Assembly (NCBI RefSeq): GCF_002608075.1
Contig: NZ_LAHA01000066.1
Coordinates: 1 to 36,656, forward strand
Origin: Nostoc linckia z4
GTDB taxonomy: Bacteria > Cyanobacteriota > Cyanobacteriia > Cyanobacteriales > Nostocaceae
Length of the DNA: 36,656 bases
Reading direction: 5' to 3'
Shown: positions 24,451 to 33,697 of the stretch, piece after piece
Layout: the number at the start of each line of letters is the position of its first letter
Numbering within the stretch: the first letter of the stretch is position 1
Translations under genes and position numbers: made by a program
The notes under the pieces: model-generated
The model's input: only the letters and a program-made list of their open reading frames with translations
Databases searched by the model: none
Told to the model about the DNA's origin: nothing

Positions 24451-25224
24451 CTAAAAGTTATCCCTCATTTCCCGGATACGTGCAAAGGTTTGCACTGCAT
24501 CCCTTCTATTAACTGCTGATTGTAACGATGGGCGATCCCAGCCTAGAAAAGGATTGATGCGTTTCTCGACTCCTAAAAGTGAGGGTACGGTGGCTTCTCC
24601 TCGATTCCGATAAGCTTGGACTTGCTCGAAGTACTGTTGTAAGTCGGTGTTGTCGCCATCGAGATTTAAAGCAAATTTCAAATTTCTGAGGGTGTATTCG
24701 TGGGCGCACCAGACGCGTGTATCATCCGGTAGCGAACGAATTTTGCTTAAAGATTCCACCATTTGTGTCGGCGTTCCTTCAAATAATTTACCGCAACCTC
24801 CAGAAAATAAGGTGTCGCCACAAAATAATTCGCCCGTTTCGCCAGGATTTTCGGGGGGAAAGTAATAAACGATGTGAGCGCGGGTATGTCCGGGAACGAA
24901 GATGACTTCAGCTGTGCGTTCTGCAAATTGCACGCCATCGCCTTCTTGCAAAAACACCTGTTGTCCGGGAATTCTACCACGATCCTCGGCTCCCCCATAA
25001 ACTATTAATTGGGGGAATTGTTCCATTAATCGCTTATTACCGCCTACATGGTCGTTATGGTGGTGTGTATTGAAAATAGCCACCAATTCTGCTTTTAATT
25101 CTCCAAGTTTCTTTAATACTGGTTGTGCTTGTGCTGGATCGACAACAGCAGCGATGTTTTGTTTGGAATCGTGTAACAAAAATATATAGTTGTCTGAGAG
25201 TGCTTCCAGACGAATTACCTGCAT
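24451..25224 (-). CDS. gloB: Hydroxyacylglutathione hydrolase (glyoxalase II)
   Basis: A 257-residue metallo-beta-lactamase-fold enzyme that hydrolyses S-lactoylglutathione to lactate and glutathione, the second step of methylglyoxal removal. Metal ligands are visible: THHHNDH (53-59, with H54, H56, D58, H59), H113 in PGHTRAH, D137 in CGDTLF and H175 in CAHEYTL. The C-terminal helical part with INPFLGWDRPSLQ is typical of the glyoxalase II branch. Length is normal. AGGGAG lies about 9 bases before the ATG. A 95-bp spacer with GGGGAGAT repeats separates it from the extended rplI frame. Confidence 0.95.
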   Translation of the reverse strand: MQVIRLEALSDNYIFLLHDSKQNIAAVVDPAQAQPVLKKLGELKAELVAIFNTHHHNDHVGGNKRLMEQFPQLIVYGGAEDRGRIPGQQVFLQEGDGVQFAERTAEVIFVPGHTRAHIVYYFPPENPGETGELFCGDTLFSGGCGKLFEGTPTQMVESLSKIRSLPDDTRVWCAHEYTLRNLKFALNLDGDNTDLQQYFEQVQAYRNRGEATVPSLLGVEKRINPFLGWDRPSLQSAVNRRDAVQTFARIREMRDNF

Positions 25225-25618
25225 TAGCTCTATCTCCCTTACAACATCAATGTTTAGTATTGAGTAGCAATCCTACATTTAACTCAGTAATAATGCTACC
25301 TGCATCGGTTAGTTCGAGTATTTATACTTGATTTGTCATTGGTCTAGTGCAACTTTAACTATGATAATATACAACCGTGCTTTTACGGTAATTATACTTA
25401 AATAAAGTCAACTTCGGATGAATTAATCAGTAAAATTTCTCTGGGAAAATCTACAAACACAAAGCTAGATTTAATTGATTATTTTTGGTTCTTAAAATTA
25501 ATAAACTTTCCAGGTAAAATTTCATCAATCTCTCTTTTATCATATTGAGTTATCAAGTAATTTAGAGAAAATTTGACTGACATAGCCACAAACTAAATAA
25601 CAATTATTTATTCACATT
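25225..25618. other. AT-rich divergent spacer before the glycosyltransferase cluster
   Basis: About 390 bp between gloB (-) and the first glycosyltransferase gene (+), so it should carry both promoters. A weak hairpin ACCGT/ACGGT lies at 25374-25389 beside TATGATAATAT, which is -10-like. I saw no gene, RNA or repeat in the rest. Confidence 0.45.
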
Positions 25619-26461
25619 ATGCCAAAAGAAACTAGAGGATTTATTACAATTTTAACTGGGCTTTACCCTTTTCAAGATTGTATTCATTTCTTAGCTGCGG
25701 TGAGAAAGTTTCATCAGGAACCAATAATTATTTTAATTGACCAAGTTCCACCAGTTCTTTATCCTTTGCTAAAGGCTTTCAAAAATGTAATTTTAAAGCC
25801 TGTACCAACGAATGAAAATACTGTTTTAGCCTCAAGGCAAGCAAAATTAGCTTTGTATGATGCTTCGGAATTTGATAAAACTATTTACCTAGACTCAGAT
25901 ATTTGTTTGCTTTCCGATATCAACGACGTATTTGAGTATATGGATGAATACGATTTCTTGTTAACTGAAGATGTGCAACCTGCTATTGTTAAAGCCACAA
26001 ATTTATTGCGTGGCAAACAGGAAGAACTTTTACCCCATGTCTTACCAATTCTGCAATCTGTGGGCTTACCTTTGCAAGTAGATAGCGTCCAGTATAATGG
26101 CGGTTTTATAGCTTTTCGCAAAACAGAAATTAACCAGATATTTTTTGATAAATTTCAATATTATTTTGAAATTGTCAAAAATAACCAAGATAAATTGCTT
26201 TTAAAAGATCAAGGGGCTTTTGCTTCGGCGATCGCATCTGTCCGTCCCCACATGAAAATACTACCACCTACCTATAATTATCTCAGCAAATGGCAGGATG
26301 CATATAAAGTTGAGGATGAAATTAAAGTACTTCATTGTACCTATCCTTATCGACCGCAGTACGCTAAAAATGTTACCCGTTCGTTATACACCAGGATTTT
26401 TGATAGATTAGCTAAAGTATTTTTACCGAATCAAGTTACAAATCCCTGGCGCACTAAATAA
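25619..26461 (+). CDS. GT8-like glycosyltransferase
   Basis: A 280-residue protein with a GT-A type nucleotide-sugar fold. The metal-binding DxD motif is DSD (92-94) in TIYLDSDICLL. YNGGFIAFR (about 159-167) and DQGAFASAI (about 198-206) correspond to the acceptor and catalytic stretches of GT8-like enzymes. No membrane helix is visible. It presumably transfers a sugar to a lipid- or protein-linked glycan. It begins the plus-strand glycan cluster and is followed by an 85-bp gap with a palindromic repeat before the GT4 gene. Donor and acceptor are unknown. Confidence 0.8.
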   Translation: MPKETRGFITILTGLYPFQDCIHFLAAVRKFHQEPIIILIDQVPPVLYPLLKAFKNVILKPVPTNENTVLASRQAKLALYDASEFDKTIYLDSDICLLSDINDVFEYMDEYDFLLTEDVQPAIVKATNLLRGKQEELLPHVLPILQSVGLPLQVDSVQYNGGFIAFRKTEINQIFFDKFQYYFEIVKNNQDKLLLKDQGAFASAIASVRPHMKILPPTYNYLSKWQDAYKVEDEIKVLHCTYPYRPQYAKNVTRSLYTRIFDRLAKVFLPNQVTNPWRTK

Positions 26462-26465
26462 AAAG

Positions 26466-26511
26466 GAGTCAGAATTCAGAATTCAGAATTCAGAATTTAG
26501 AATTCTGACTC
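26466..26511. repeat. AGAATTC repeats forming a 12-bp stem hairpin
   Basis: GAGTCAGAATTC (26466-26477) and GAATTCTGACTC (26500-26511) are perfect inverted copies, with further CAGAATT units between them. It could act as a terminator-like hairpin after the first transferase gene, but there is no T run. Similar units recur at 36590-36620. Confidence 0.75.
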
Positions 26512-26547
26512 TTGAATTCTTGTTGATAAAAATTAAGTATAAAAATA

Positions 26548-27711
26548 GTGAAAAAATTTTCAAAAATATCCCTGTTGGTTTCAGATTTGTCAAGTGCAGC
26601 TATTTTACGTGCATATTTGCTTGCAACAGCCCTAATCAATTTAGGATATGAAATTGAAATTCTAGGGTTTTTATTTGGAAATAATTTATATCGAAATTTA
26701 CCAGAAGATTTAAAAGTTTATCATCTTCCCGGTAAAAATCTTCCGGAATTCTTTGGACAAGTCCACGAATTTTTACCCAAAATTAGTGGAGATATAATTT
26801 ATGCTATCAAGCCCCAAATAGCCAGTTTTGGAGTTGGCTTACTCAAGAAAATATTCAGCAATAAACCATTAATTCTAGATATAGATGATTGGGAAATGAG
26901 TTGGCATGGTGGCGATGATTGGCGTTATCATCCTGCACCAAAACAATTAGTAAGAGATTTATTCAAGCCAGACGGCGCACTCAGAAATCCTCATCATCCT
27001 TTGTATGTGAAATGGATGGAAGGTTTCATAAATCAAGCTGATGCTATAACAGTGCATACTAAATTTTTGCAGCAGCGTTTTGGCGGTACATTTGTTCCCA
27101 ATGGCAAAGATACCTCTTTATTCGATCCGACTGAATATGATGCGGAATCAAGTAGAAGTCGTTATGGTTTATCTGAATATCGAATTTTAATGTTTCCTGG
27201 TGCGCCAAGACCTTATAAAGGCTTAGAAGATGTTCTCACCGCCCTTGATAAAATTAATCAACCAGACTTGAGATTGGTAATTGTCGGCGGTAGTCCTTAT
27301 GATGATTACGATCGCCAACTTCAACAACAATGGGGACGTTGGATTATCAAATTACCAAAGTATCCAGCTGATGTTATGCCTGATTTAGTAGCAGCTGCTC
27401 ACATTGTAGTTGTTCCCCAGCGAGATACCCCAGAAACTCGCGCTCAATTTCCTTTAAAGTTGACAGATGGCATGGCAATGGCTAAACCTGTATTATCAAC
27501 GCGTGTTGGAGATATTCCCGAAATTGTAACTGATACTGGTTATTTAGTTGAACCTGCTTGTCCCGAACAACTTGCTGAAAAAATTCAATTTATTTTTCAC
27601 AATTTAGATTCAGCAAATGAGCAAGGTATTAAGGCAAGACAAAGATGTGTGGAACACTATAGCATAGAGGCGATGGCTTCTACACTTAAGTCAGTAATTG
27701 CCAAGTTATGA
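26548..27711 (+). CDS. GT4 family glycosyltransferase
   Basis: A 387-residue GT-B fold transferase. The N-terminal half begins with a beta-strand and an SSAAILRAYLLATAL helix. The C-terminal half shows FPGAPRPYKGLEDVL (start of the donor-binding domain, about 215-229), LVIVGGSP, PADVMPDLVAAAHIVVVPQ and the region LKLTDGMAMAKPVLST (about 309-324), which corresponds to the usual nucleotide-sugar site even though the standard E-x7-E pair is not obvious. Start is a GTG at 26548 without a strong ribosome binding site. The ABC exporter gene follows after 22 bp, suggesting one operon. Confidence 0.85.
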   Translation: MKKFSKISLLVSDLSSAAILRAYLLATALINLGYEIEILGFLFGNNLYRNLPEDLKVYHLPGKNLPEFFGQVHEFLPKISGDIIYAIKPQIASFGVGLLKKIFSNKPLILDIDDWEMSWHGGDDWRYHPAPKQLVRDLFKPDGALRNPHHPLYVKWMEGFINQADAITVHTKFLQQRFGGTFVPNGKDTSLFDPTEYDAESSRSRYGLSEYRILMFPGAPRPYKGLEDVLTALDKINQPDLRLVIVGGSPYDDYDRQLQQQWGRWIIKLPKYPADVMPDLVAAAHIVVVPQRDTPETRAQFPLKLTDGMAMAKPVLSTRVGDIPEIVTDTGYLVEPACPEQLAEKIQFIFHNLDSANEQGIKARQRCVEHYSIEAMASTLKSVIAKL

Positions 27712-27733
27712 ATCATATTAATTAAAATACCCC

Positions 27734-29983
27734 ATGTCTACCAGAAAACTATTACTAAGATTCGCAAAACCATATCCAGGTTTGATTCTGTTGACAATAT
27801 TGTTAGGATTTTCTGGAGCTTTATTTAATGGGATTAGCACAGCTTTAATTGTGCCAGTGGTTTTAAAAATTGTCGGACAAGAAGTAGATTTAACTACTGC
27901 CCCTCCCATCTTGAGAAAGATGATATCTCCCTTTGATAATGCTCCAGAAAATTATCGGATAGGGATTATGGCTGGGGCAATTATCTTTACAATTATCTTA
28001 AAAAATTTAGCTACCTATGCTAGCGCCTTGGCATCGAGTTCTCTAACTCGCAAATTAACGGCGGATATGCGAGAAACTGGATTAAAAATATTACTAGAAA
28101 TTGATATAGATTATTATGCAAAAACTAAAGTTGGTGATTTAATCAATCGCCTTGGTGGAGAAATCGGACGTGCTGCTAGTGCTTTGGGTAGTATAGTGAA
28201 AATAGTGGTTTTAGGAATCACTATTTTAGTTTTTGTGGGTTTATTACTGTCAATATCTTGGCAATTAACAATTGCAGCTACACTGTTGTTGTCACTAGTG
28301 ACATTAGTAAATCAATATGCGATTTCCCGTTCTAAAATTTTTGGCAAGATGCTCAGTGAAATGTCAAAAGCATATTCAATTTCTGTGCTGGAGACTTTGA
28401 ACGGAATTCGGTTAGTTAAAGCCACAGGAAATGAAGAAAAAGAATTTCAACGCATTCAAAAATTAATCCGCGATCGCGAAAAAGCAGATTTCCAATCTCA
28501 GGTGAATTCAGAAGCGATCGCGCCCATAGGCGAGGTGATGGGGATTACGGCTTTGCTGATGATTGTAATTTTGAGTAAAACCTTTTTTGCCAATCAAATT
28601 TCTTCTCTTTCTACCGTACTTTTGACATATTTATTAGTGTTGCTGCGAGTTTTGCCATTACTTTCTCAGCTAAATACCATTCGCAGCAACTTTGCTAGCA
28701 CAGCCGCTAGTGTGGATGTGACAAATGAATTTTTAAGTTTGGATAATAAGCCATTCATGGGCAACGGTAAGCTTCCCTACACAAAATTACAAGAGGGAGT
28801 ATCTTTTAATTCTTTGTGCTTTGCTTACCCAGGCCATGAAAAGTTAGTCCTCAAAGATGTGAATTTATATTTACCCCGTGGCACGACTTTAGCATTAGTA
28901 GGCGGTTCTGGTGCGGGAAAATCGACTTTAGCGGATCTTTTACCGAGATTTTACGACCCCATCGCTGGTGCTATTACCATTGACGGCGTTGATTTACGGG
29001 AATTTGATGTGGTATCCCTGCGTCGGCGGATGGGAATTGTCAGTCAAGATACCTTTCTTTTTAATGATTCCGTAAAAAATAACATCGCCTATGGGTGTCC
29101 TGAGGCTACCGATGATGAAATTCTTACAGCCACCAAACGAGCAAATGCTTATGAATTTATTAGCAAATTACCCCAGGGATTTGATACCTTAATTGGCGAT
29201 CGCGGCGTTATGTTATCTGGCGGACAAAGGCAAAGATTAGCCATCGCCCGCGCATTAGTGCAAAATCCGGAAATTTTGATTTTAGATGAAGCCACCAGCG
29301 CCTTAGACACTGTTTCCGAACGTTTAGTACAAACTGCACTCGATGAACTCAGCCGCCATCGTACCACATTAGTAATTGCTCACCGCCTTTCCACAGTCCA
29401 AAAAGCCGATCGAATTGCCGTATTAGATCGAGGACAAGTAGTAGAAGTAGGAAACCATGAAGAACTTTTACAAAAAGGTGGTTACTACTCACGCCTCTAC
29501 TCAATGCAATTTGCCGAACGTCCTGAAACTATTACCAAACCAAATCAAAGTTTACTCCGCATCTCTCACGAAATTCGGACGCAATTAAACTCAATGATTG
29601 GATTTTTGCGTTTATTACTTGATGATTTGGTAGATGATGCCCAAGAACGGCAAGAATTAATCGAAGATTCTTATAAATCAGCTTGGAGAATTCTCAACAC
29701 CATTGATGTTTTTGATGACGTGATTAACTCGCAAATCAGTGGGCAAATCCTTGCAATTTCCGACCAAAATCAAAATGTCATCAGTAGCCATTATCAAAAT
29801 TTTAATCAAATATCAGCAGAATTTCGTACTTCTTTGAACCTTATTCTTAGTTCTCTCCGTTCGCTGTCTGATAATTTACTTTATAGCTTAGAAGAACAAA
29901 TTCAATTTCTTTCAGAAAGTTATGAATCTGCCATATATCTAATTAATAATTTAGAAAAATTCGAGGAAAGTATTAGTAATTAA
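27734..29983 (+). CDS. ABC exporter with two HisKA-like C-terminal segments
   Basis: A 749-residue protein. Residues about 1-330 form an ABC exporter membrane domain with about six helices. Residues about 352-590 are the nucleotide-binding domain: Walker A GGSGAGKST (390-398), Q loop at SQDTF, signature LSGGQ (494-498), Walker B with E519 and switch H550. This half-transporter resembles lipid-linked glycan flippases, and it sits between two GT4 genes. Unusual is the 150-residue tail: residues 610-660 match a histidine-kinase dimerisation/phospho-acceptor helix (SHEIRTQLNSMIGF, H612), and 693-745 repeat the pattern without the histidine (SAEFRTSLNLIL, A695). No kinase ATPase domain follows. 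The next gene starts one base after the stop. Confidence 0.9.
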   Translation: MSTRKLLLRFAKPYPGLILLTILLGFSGALFNGISTALIVPVVLKIVGQEVDLTTAPPILRKMISPFDNAPENYRIGIMAGAIIFTIILKNLATYASALASSSLTRKLTADMRETGLKILLEIDIDYYAKTKVGDLINRLGGEIGRAASALGSIVKIVVLGITILVFVGLLLSISWQLTIAATLLLSLVTLVNQYAISRSKIFGKMLSEMSKAYSISVLETLNGIRLVKATGNEEKEFQRIQKLIRDREKADFQSQVNSEAIAPIGEVMGITALLMIVILSKTFFANQISSLSTVLLTYLLVLLRVLPLLSQLNTIRSNFASTAASVDVTNEFLSLDNKPFMGNGKLPYTKLQEGVSFNSLCFAYPGHEKLVLKDVNLYLPRGTTLALVGGSGAGKSTLADLLPRFYDPIAGAITIDGVDLREFDVVSLRRRMGIVSQDTFLFNDSVKNNIAYGCPEATDDEILTATKRANAYEFISKLPQGFDTLIGDRGVMLSGGQRQRLAIARALVQNPEILILDEATSALDTVSERLVQTALDELSRHRTTLVIAHRLSTVQKADRIAVLDRGQVVEVGNHEELLQKGGYYSRLYSMQFAERPETITKPNQSLLRISHEIRTQLNSMIGFLRLLLDDLVDDAQERQELIEDSYKSAWRILNTIDVFDDVINSQISGQILAISDQNQNVISSHYQNFNQISAEFRTSLNLILSSLRSLSDNLLYSLEEQIQFLSESYESAIYLINNLEKFEESISN

Positions 29984-29984
29984 A

Positions 29985-31199
29985 ATGATGAAAAATTACC
30001 ATAAGAAAAAACATTATATTTACTTTATTGGTGATGAATTGCCAAAGCCAGAGGCTCATTTAGTGCAATCTACAAACGCTGCTAATGCTGCTGCTAACTT
30101 GGGTTATTCTACCGTTTTGGTATATCTTGATAAAAAAATAAATCCTAGTAAATTAGTGAATCTAGCGCGTCCTTTTCAACCGCAAAAAACACCAACAGAA
30201 CTGATTAAATATTACAACCTCCATGACAAATTAAAAGTCTCGCCCTTGCCCATGCCTTGGCCCATTGACCATTTACCCAGTAAATTCACAGATTCTAACA
30301 CCATCGCCTGCAAATATTATTTACCATTTCATATACTTCCAACTACCAAACTTGTCCACAGCCGCAACTGGAATTTTGTCAAAGCTGCCATTAAAAATGG
30401 CATTCCGGCAATTTACGAACATCACCATCACGAAGAAAAACCATTCGACCCAGAAATTGTCAATAATCCACTGTTACAAATTGCCGTTACAGTTGTAGAA
30501 ACTATCCGCGAAAGCATGATTAGAAATGGGATGCCGCCAGAAAAAGTGATTAGACTGCACAACGGTTTTAATCATTTATTTATGGAAAGACAACCAGAAA
30601 AAGCAGCAGAATGGCGTCAAAAATTATTACGAAATGACAATCAAAAATTGGTAGTTTATGCAGGAGCAATACAGCAATTTAAAGGTATTGATATCTTAAT
30701 TGATGTAGCTCAACAAATGCCAGAAGTGCAATTTGTCTGTGCAGGTGGTAAACCAACAGAAGTAGAACATTATCAGCAATTAGCCAAAGAAAAACAAATT
30801 TACAACATTAAATTTTTGGGCTATATCTTACATCACGAATTAGCATCTTTGCTACAAGCAGCCGATGTTTTAGCTCATCCTCATTGTTCGGGACAAGCCG
30901 CAACTTTCACATCTCCCTTAAAATTATTTGACTATTTTGCCTCCGGAACTCCCATTGTCGCCACAGAAATTCCATCATTAACAGAATTTCAAAATACCCA
31001 AGCGATCGCTGCATGGTGCGAACCAGATAACCCCAACAAATTTGCTGAAAGTTTAAAGCAAGTTTTAGAAACTCATCCCCGAAAAATCGAAGGCTATCCA
31101 GATAGCATCGAATTTGTCAAGCAATTTTCTTGGGAAAATCGAGCCGCAAAAATCCTGAGTTACGTCGATGAATCTCTACTTCCTCCAATTATTGGATAA
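29985..31199 (+). CDS. GT4 family glycosyltransferase
   Basis: A 404-residue GT-B fold transferase. It opens with a family-typical first strand and HLVQSTNAANAAANLGY (positions about 21-37). The central YEHHHHEEKPFD (about 143-154) and IRLHNGFNH (about 189-197) lead into the donor domain, VVYAGAIQQFKGIDIL (about 223-238), then VLAHPHCSGQ and LKLFDYFASGTPIVATE (about 311-327). Start is the first of two adjacent ATG codons, one base after the ABC exporter stop; translational coupling is likely. It is the last gene before the inverted-repeat cassette. Confidence 0.85.
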   Translation: MMKNYHKKKHYIYFIGDELPKPEAHLVQSTNAANAAANLGYSTVLVYLDKKINPSKLVNLARPFQPQKTPTELIKYYNLHDKLKVSPLPMPWPIDHLPSKFTDSNTIACKYYLPFHILPTTKLVHSRNWNFVKAAIKNGIPAIYEHHHHEEKPFDPEIVNNPLLQIAVTVVETIRESMIRNGMPPEKVIRLHNGFNHLFMERQPEKAAEWRQKLLRNDNQKLVVYAGAIQQFKGIDILIDVAQQMPEVQFVCAGGKPTEVEHYQQLAKEKQIYNIKFLGYILHHELASLLQAADVLAHPHCSGQAATFTSPLKLFDYFASGTPIVATEIPSLTEFQNTQAIAAWCEPDNPNKFAESLKQVLETHPRKIEGYPDSIEFVKQFSWENRAAKILSYVDESLLPPIIG

Positions 31200-31208
31200 A
31201 GACAGGGA

Positions 31209-31717
31209 GACACGGAGACGCGGGGACGCGGAGAGAAGAAAAAGAAATGATAGTGATGAGGAAATCTAGAAATGGGAAATATTCGTTCATTTAAGGAGTT
31301 AAGAGTATGGAAAAATGCAATAAATGTAGCAATGACAATTTTTGAATTAACTAAAAGTTTTCCAATAGAAGAACGCTACTCACTCACAGATCAAATAAGA
31401 CGTTCTTCTCGTTCTGTAGCAGCTAATATTTCTGAGTCTTGGCGAAAAAGAAGGTATCCAGCAGCATTTATCAGTAAGCTGAGTGATGCTGAAACCGAAG
31501 CTGCTGAAACTCAAACTTGGATTGAGATTGCCACCAGATGTGGTTATTTAAGCAAAGAGCAAGCTTTGGATTTAGACAGGCACTGTAAAGAATTACTTAG
31601 TCAAATAGTAGCTATGATTTCACACCCTGAACAATGGACAATTAACACCCATTCGTCTAAAACTTCATAATCTCTAATTTTATTTTCTTGCTCTCCGTGT
31701 CCCCGCGTCACCGTGTC
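31209..31717. mobile_element. Inverted-repeat cassette carrying a four-helix-bundle gene
   Basis: About 40 bp at 31209-31248 (beginning GACACGGAGACGCGGGGACG) and at 31677-31717 are inverted copies with only a few mismatches and one extra base. They enclose a single small gene (31272-31670). The pair extends past the GC-rich short repeat into an AAGAAAA tract, more than expected from low complexity alone. No transposase and no clear target duplication are seen. The cassette accounts for most of the only large gap (554 bp) in the glycosyltransferase cluster. Confidence 0.5.
31272..31670 (+). CDS. Four-helix bundle protein (23S rRNA intervening-sequence type)
   Basis: A 132-residue protein with the family pattern: FKELRVWKNAINVAMTIFEL (7-26), then FPIEERYSLTDQIRRSSRS (about 31-49), VAANISESW (50-58) and a third and fourth helix, AETEAAETQTWIEIATRCGYL and LDLDRHCKELLSQIVAMI in part. 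Members occur in intervening sequences of 23S rRNA genes, next to diversity-generating retroelements (Avd), and alone in intergenic places; the role is unclear and may be nucleic-acid binding. GAGGA lies about 9 bases before the ATG. It sits inside an inverted-repeat cassette within a glycan cluster, unrelated to its neighbours. Confidence 0.92.
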   Translation: MGNIRSFKELRVWKNAINVAMTIFELTKSFPIEERYSLTDQIRRSSRSVAANISESWRKRRYPAAFISKLSDAETEAAETQTWIEIATRCGYLSKEQALDLDRHCKELLSQIVAMISHPEQWTINTHSSKTS

Positions 31718-31753
31718 CCCGCGTCTCAATTCTTCACTATCGAAATTATTAAC

Positions 31754-32710
31754 ATGAATATTACAGTAGGAATGATTAGCAGTTATCGAGGTTTAGAAAC
31801 TAGAGCCGATTGGCTTTGGCAACAAACCCCGCATCACTTTGGAATTTGGGGCAACATGCAAATGCAGGCAATAGCACCCAAACCAGATTTTCTGCTCATG
31901 TATCAATTTGATTTTCCCCAACCAGCACCGCAACAATCTTGGGTAGATAAGTTACGCAAACGCCAGCAAAAATCAGTCGTCAATGTTGATTCTCTATTGC
32001 GTGGTGTGCCCAAAGAACGGATTATTTATTTACTCAGAGAACCGCCTTTAGATGAAGTTTTAGAAATCACTAAAAAGAATTATCAAGTAGCCGATAAATA
32101 TTGCAGTTACATTTCTGGCCCTGATGATTTTGCCCCTACTCCCGATTATATGCCTGCTATTTGGTATCACTCAAACACCTTTCAAGATTTGAATGAAATG
32201 CCACCTCCACAAAAAGTTGCGCCATGTAGTTGGATTACTTCAGGAATTAACCGCACAGCCAACCATCGCCAACGTTTAGACTTTTTACAATCTCTACAAT
32301 CGAGTGGTATAAAGTTTGATTTGTATGGGCGGAATTTACCAGAATCGGCGAAAAAATCGGGGGAATTGGGTAATAAATGGTATGGGATGGCTCCATATTA
32401 TTACAACTTAGCAATTGAAAACTATGCTGATAATAATTGGTATGTCAGTGAAAAACTTTGGGATAGTTTGCTTGCTTGGTGTTTGCCAATTTATTATGGC
32501 GGCCCGGCTGCGGATAAATTATTGCCACCTGGTAGTTTTTTAAGATTGCCTAGTTTAGATGAAAAAGGCATTGCTTATATCCAAGAAGTCACAGCAACAC
32601 CCGATGCATGGTATCAGGCTAAAGATGCGATCGCTGAAGCACGTCAAATCATTTTACACAAATTAAATCTGCTTAACTGGTTGTCAGACTTTGTTGTTCA
32701 ACACTCATAA
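31754..32710 (+). CDS. GT10 family (fucosyltransferase-like) glycosyltransferase
   Basis: A 318-residue protein from the ATG at 31754. The frame is open back to 31688, but those codons lie in the GC-rich repeat of the adjacent cassette and are not protein-like. The C-terminal GT10 donor-binding motif is visible, with ENYADNNWYVSEKLWDSLL (222-240) and CLPIYYGGPAADKLLPPGSF (243-262). An earlier PCSWITSGIN and FDLYGRN fit the same fold. Enzymes of this family usually add fucose to a surface glycan. Donor specificity is inferred from the family only. It precedes the three tandem GT8-like genes by 3 bp. Confidence 0.85.
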   Translation: MNITVGMISSYRGLETRADWLWQQTPHHFGIWGNMQMQAIAPKPDFLLMYQFDFPQPAPQQSWVDKLRKRQQKSVVNVDSLLRGVPKERIIYLLREPPLDEVLEITKKNYQVADKYCSYISGPDDFAPTPDYMPAIWYHSNTFQDLNEMPPPQKVAPCSWITSGINRTANHRQRLDFLQSLQSSGIKFDLYGRNLPESAKKSGELGNKWYGMAPYYYNLAIENYADNNWYVSEKLWDSLLAWCLPIYYGGPAADKLLPPGSFLRLPSLDEKGIAYIQEVTATPDAWYQAKDAIAEARQIILHKLNLLNWLSDFVVQHS

Positions 32711-32713
32711 ATT

Positions 32714-33694
32714 ATGAATGGTATCTGTACCCTAGCCAATGATTATGTTTTCGATCAACTAATAGCTTTACTCAACAGTATTGATGTAATTTTGGGTAAA
32801 GAAACTCCAGTTTGTATCTATCCTTTCGATGATAGAACACAGCGAATAGCCGAGGAAATAGTTAATCGACCCAATGTATTTATTTACGATAACCAAGAAT
32901 CAATCGAACGCTGGGATCAATTTATGCTCTCAGCAGCACCAGAACGATTAAATCGTAGTAAATTCCGCCTTTATGGCGCTCATCGTCGTTTTTGTGCCTT
33001 CGATGGCCCCTTCGATAAATTTATTTATTTAGATGCAGACACCTTGGTGATGAATTCACTTGATGCGGTGTTTGAAAAATTAGATAACCATGATTTTGTG
33101 GTTTACGATTTTCAATTTAAAGACGTTAGTAAAATCTACAATGTTAAATCTCCTAAATTACTAGAAGTGTTTGCACAAAAGCGCATAGATACAGAAATAT
33201 TTTGTTCTGGCTTTTATGGTTCAAAACGGGGAATATTTGATACAGAACAAAGAAATTGGCTGATATCTAATTTACAAAATGGCGAAGCAGAAATTTTATA
33301 TGAAGGTGCTGGCGAACAACCACTGCTCAATTACATGGTAATGAGGTCTAAGCTTTCTACTTATAACTTTGCTCGCGAACTACCAGATAATCTCAAAACA
33401 GGATGTTCTGCAACCTCAAAACACTTTGAAGAACGAGAACATATTTTATATGACAAAGGCAATCCCCTAACTTACATTCATTATATTGGCATTCCTCCGA
33501 ATCTCACCCAGGCGGTGTGTGCTGGAGAAAATATTGACTTTGCCTATCGAGATTTATTTCTCCATTATCGTTATTTACACGAACCAGAAAAACGCCCAGT
33601 ATTTACAACTCCTCCGAAGAATTATAATGAAGCTCCCACACCAAATTTATTTACCAGAGCGTTACGAAAACTGAAGTTAATCAAACAAGGATAA
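32714..33694 (+). CDS. GT8-like protein, Npun_R2821/R2823-type, first of three tandem paralogs
   Basis: A 326-residue protein starting GICTLANDYVFDQLIALLNSI, with DAD (107-109) in FIYLDADTLVM as the metal-binding DxD motif, SGFYGSKRGIF (about 175-185), and a conserved ending YRDLFLHYRYLHEPEKRP. The protein type is one I remember being named after Nostoc punctiforme genes; activity has not been shown to my knowledge. It lies 3 bp after the GT10 gene and 3 bp before the next paralog, so co-translation is likely. It is closest in pattern to the third paralog (both share the AxDGPF, GEA and HYRYL stretches). Confidence 0.85.
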   Translation: MNGICTLANDYVFDQLIALLNSIDVILGKETPVCIYPFDDRTQRIAEEIVNRPNVFIYDNQESIERWDQFMLSAAPERLNRSKFRLYGAHRRFCAFDGPFDKFIYLDADTLVMNSLDAVFEKLDNHDFVVYDFQFKDVSKIYNVKSPKLLEVFAQKRIDTEIFCSGFYGSKRGIFDTEQRNWLISNLQNGEAEILYEGAGEQPLLNYMVMRSKLSTYNFARELPDNLKTGCSATSKHFEEREHILYDKGNPLTYIHYIGIPPNLTQAVCAGENIDFAYRDLFLHYRYLHEPEKRPVFTTPPKNYNEAPTPNLFTRALRKLKLIKQG

Positions 33695-33697
33695 TTT

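Noticed and set aside
31688..31753. N-terminal extension of the GT10 protein
   Set aside because: These codons lie in the inverted repeat of the adjacent cassette and do not resemble the family; the ATG at 31754 is preferred.
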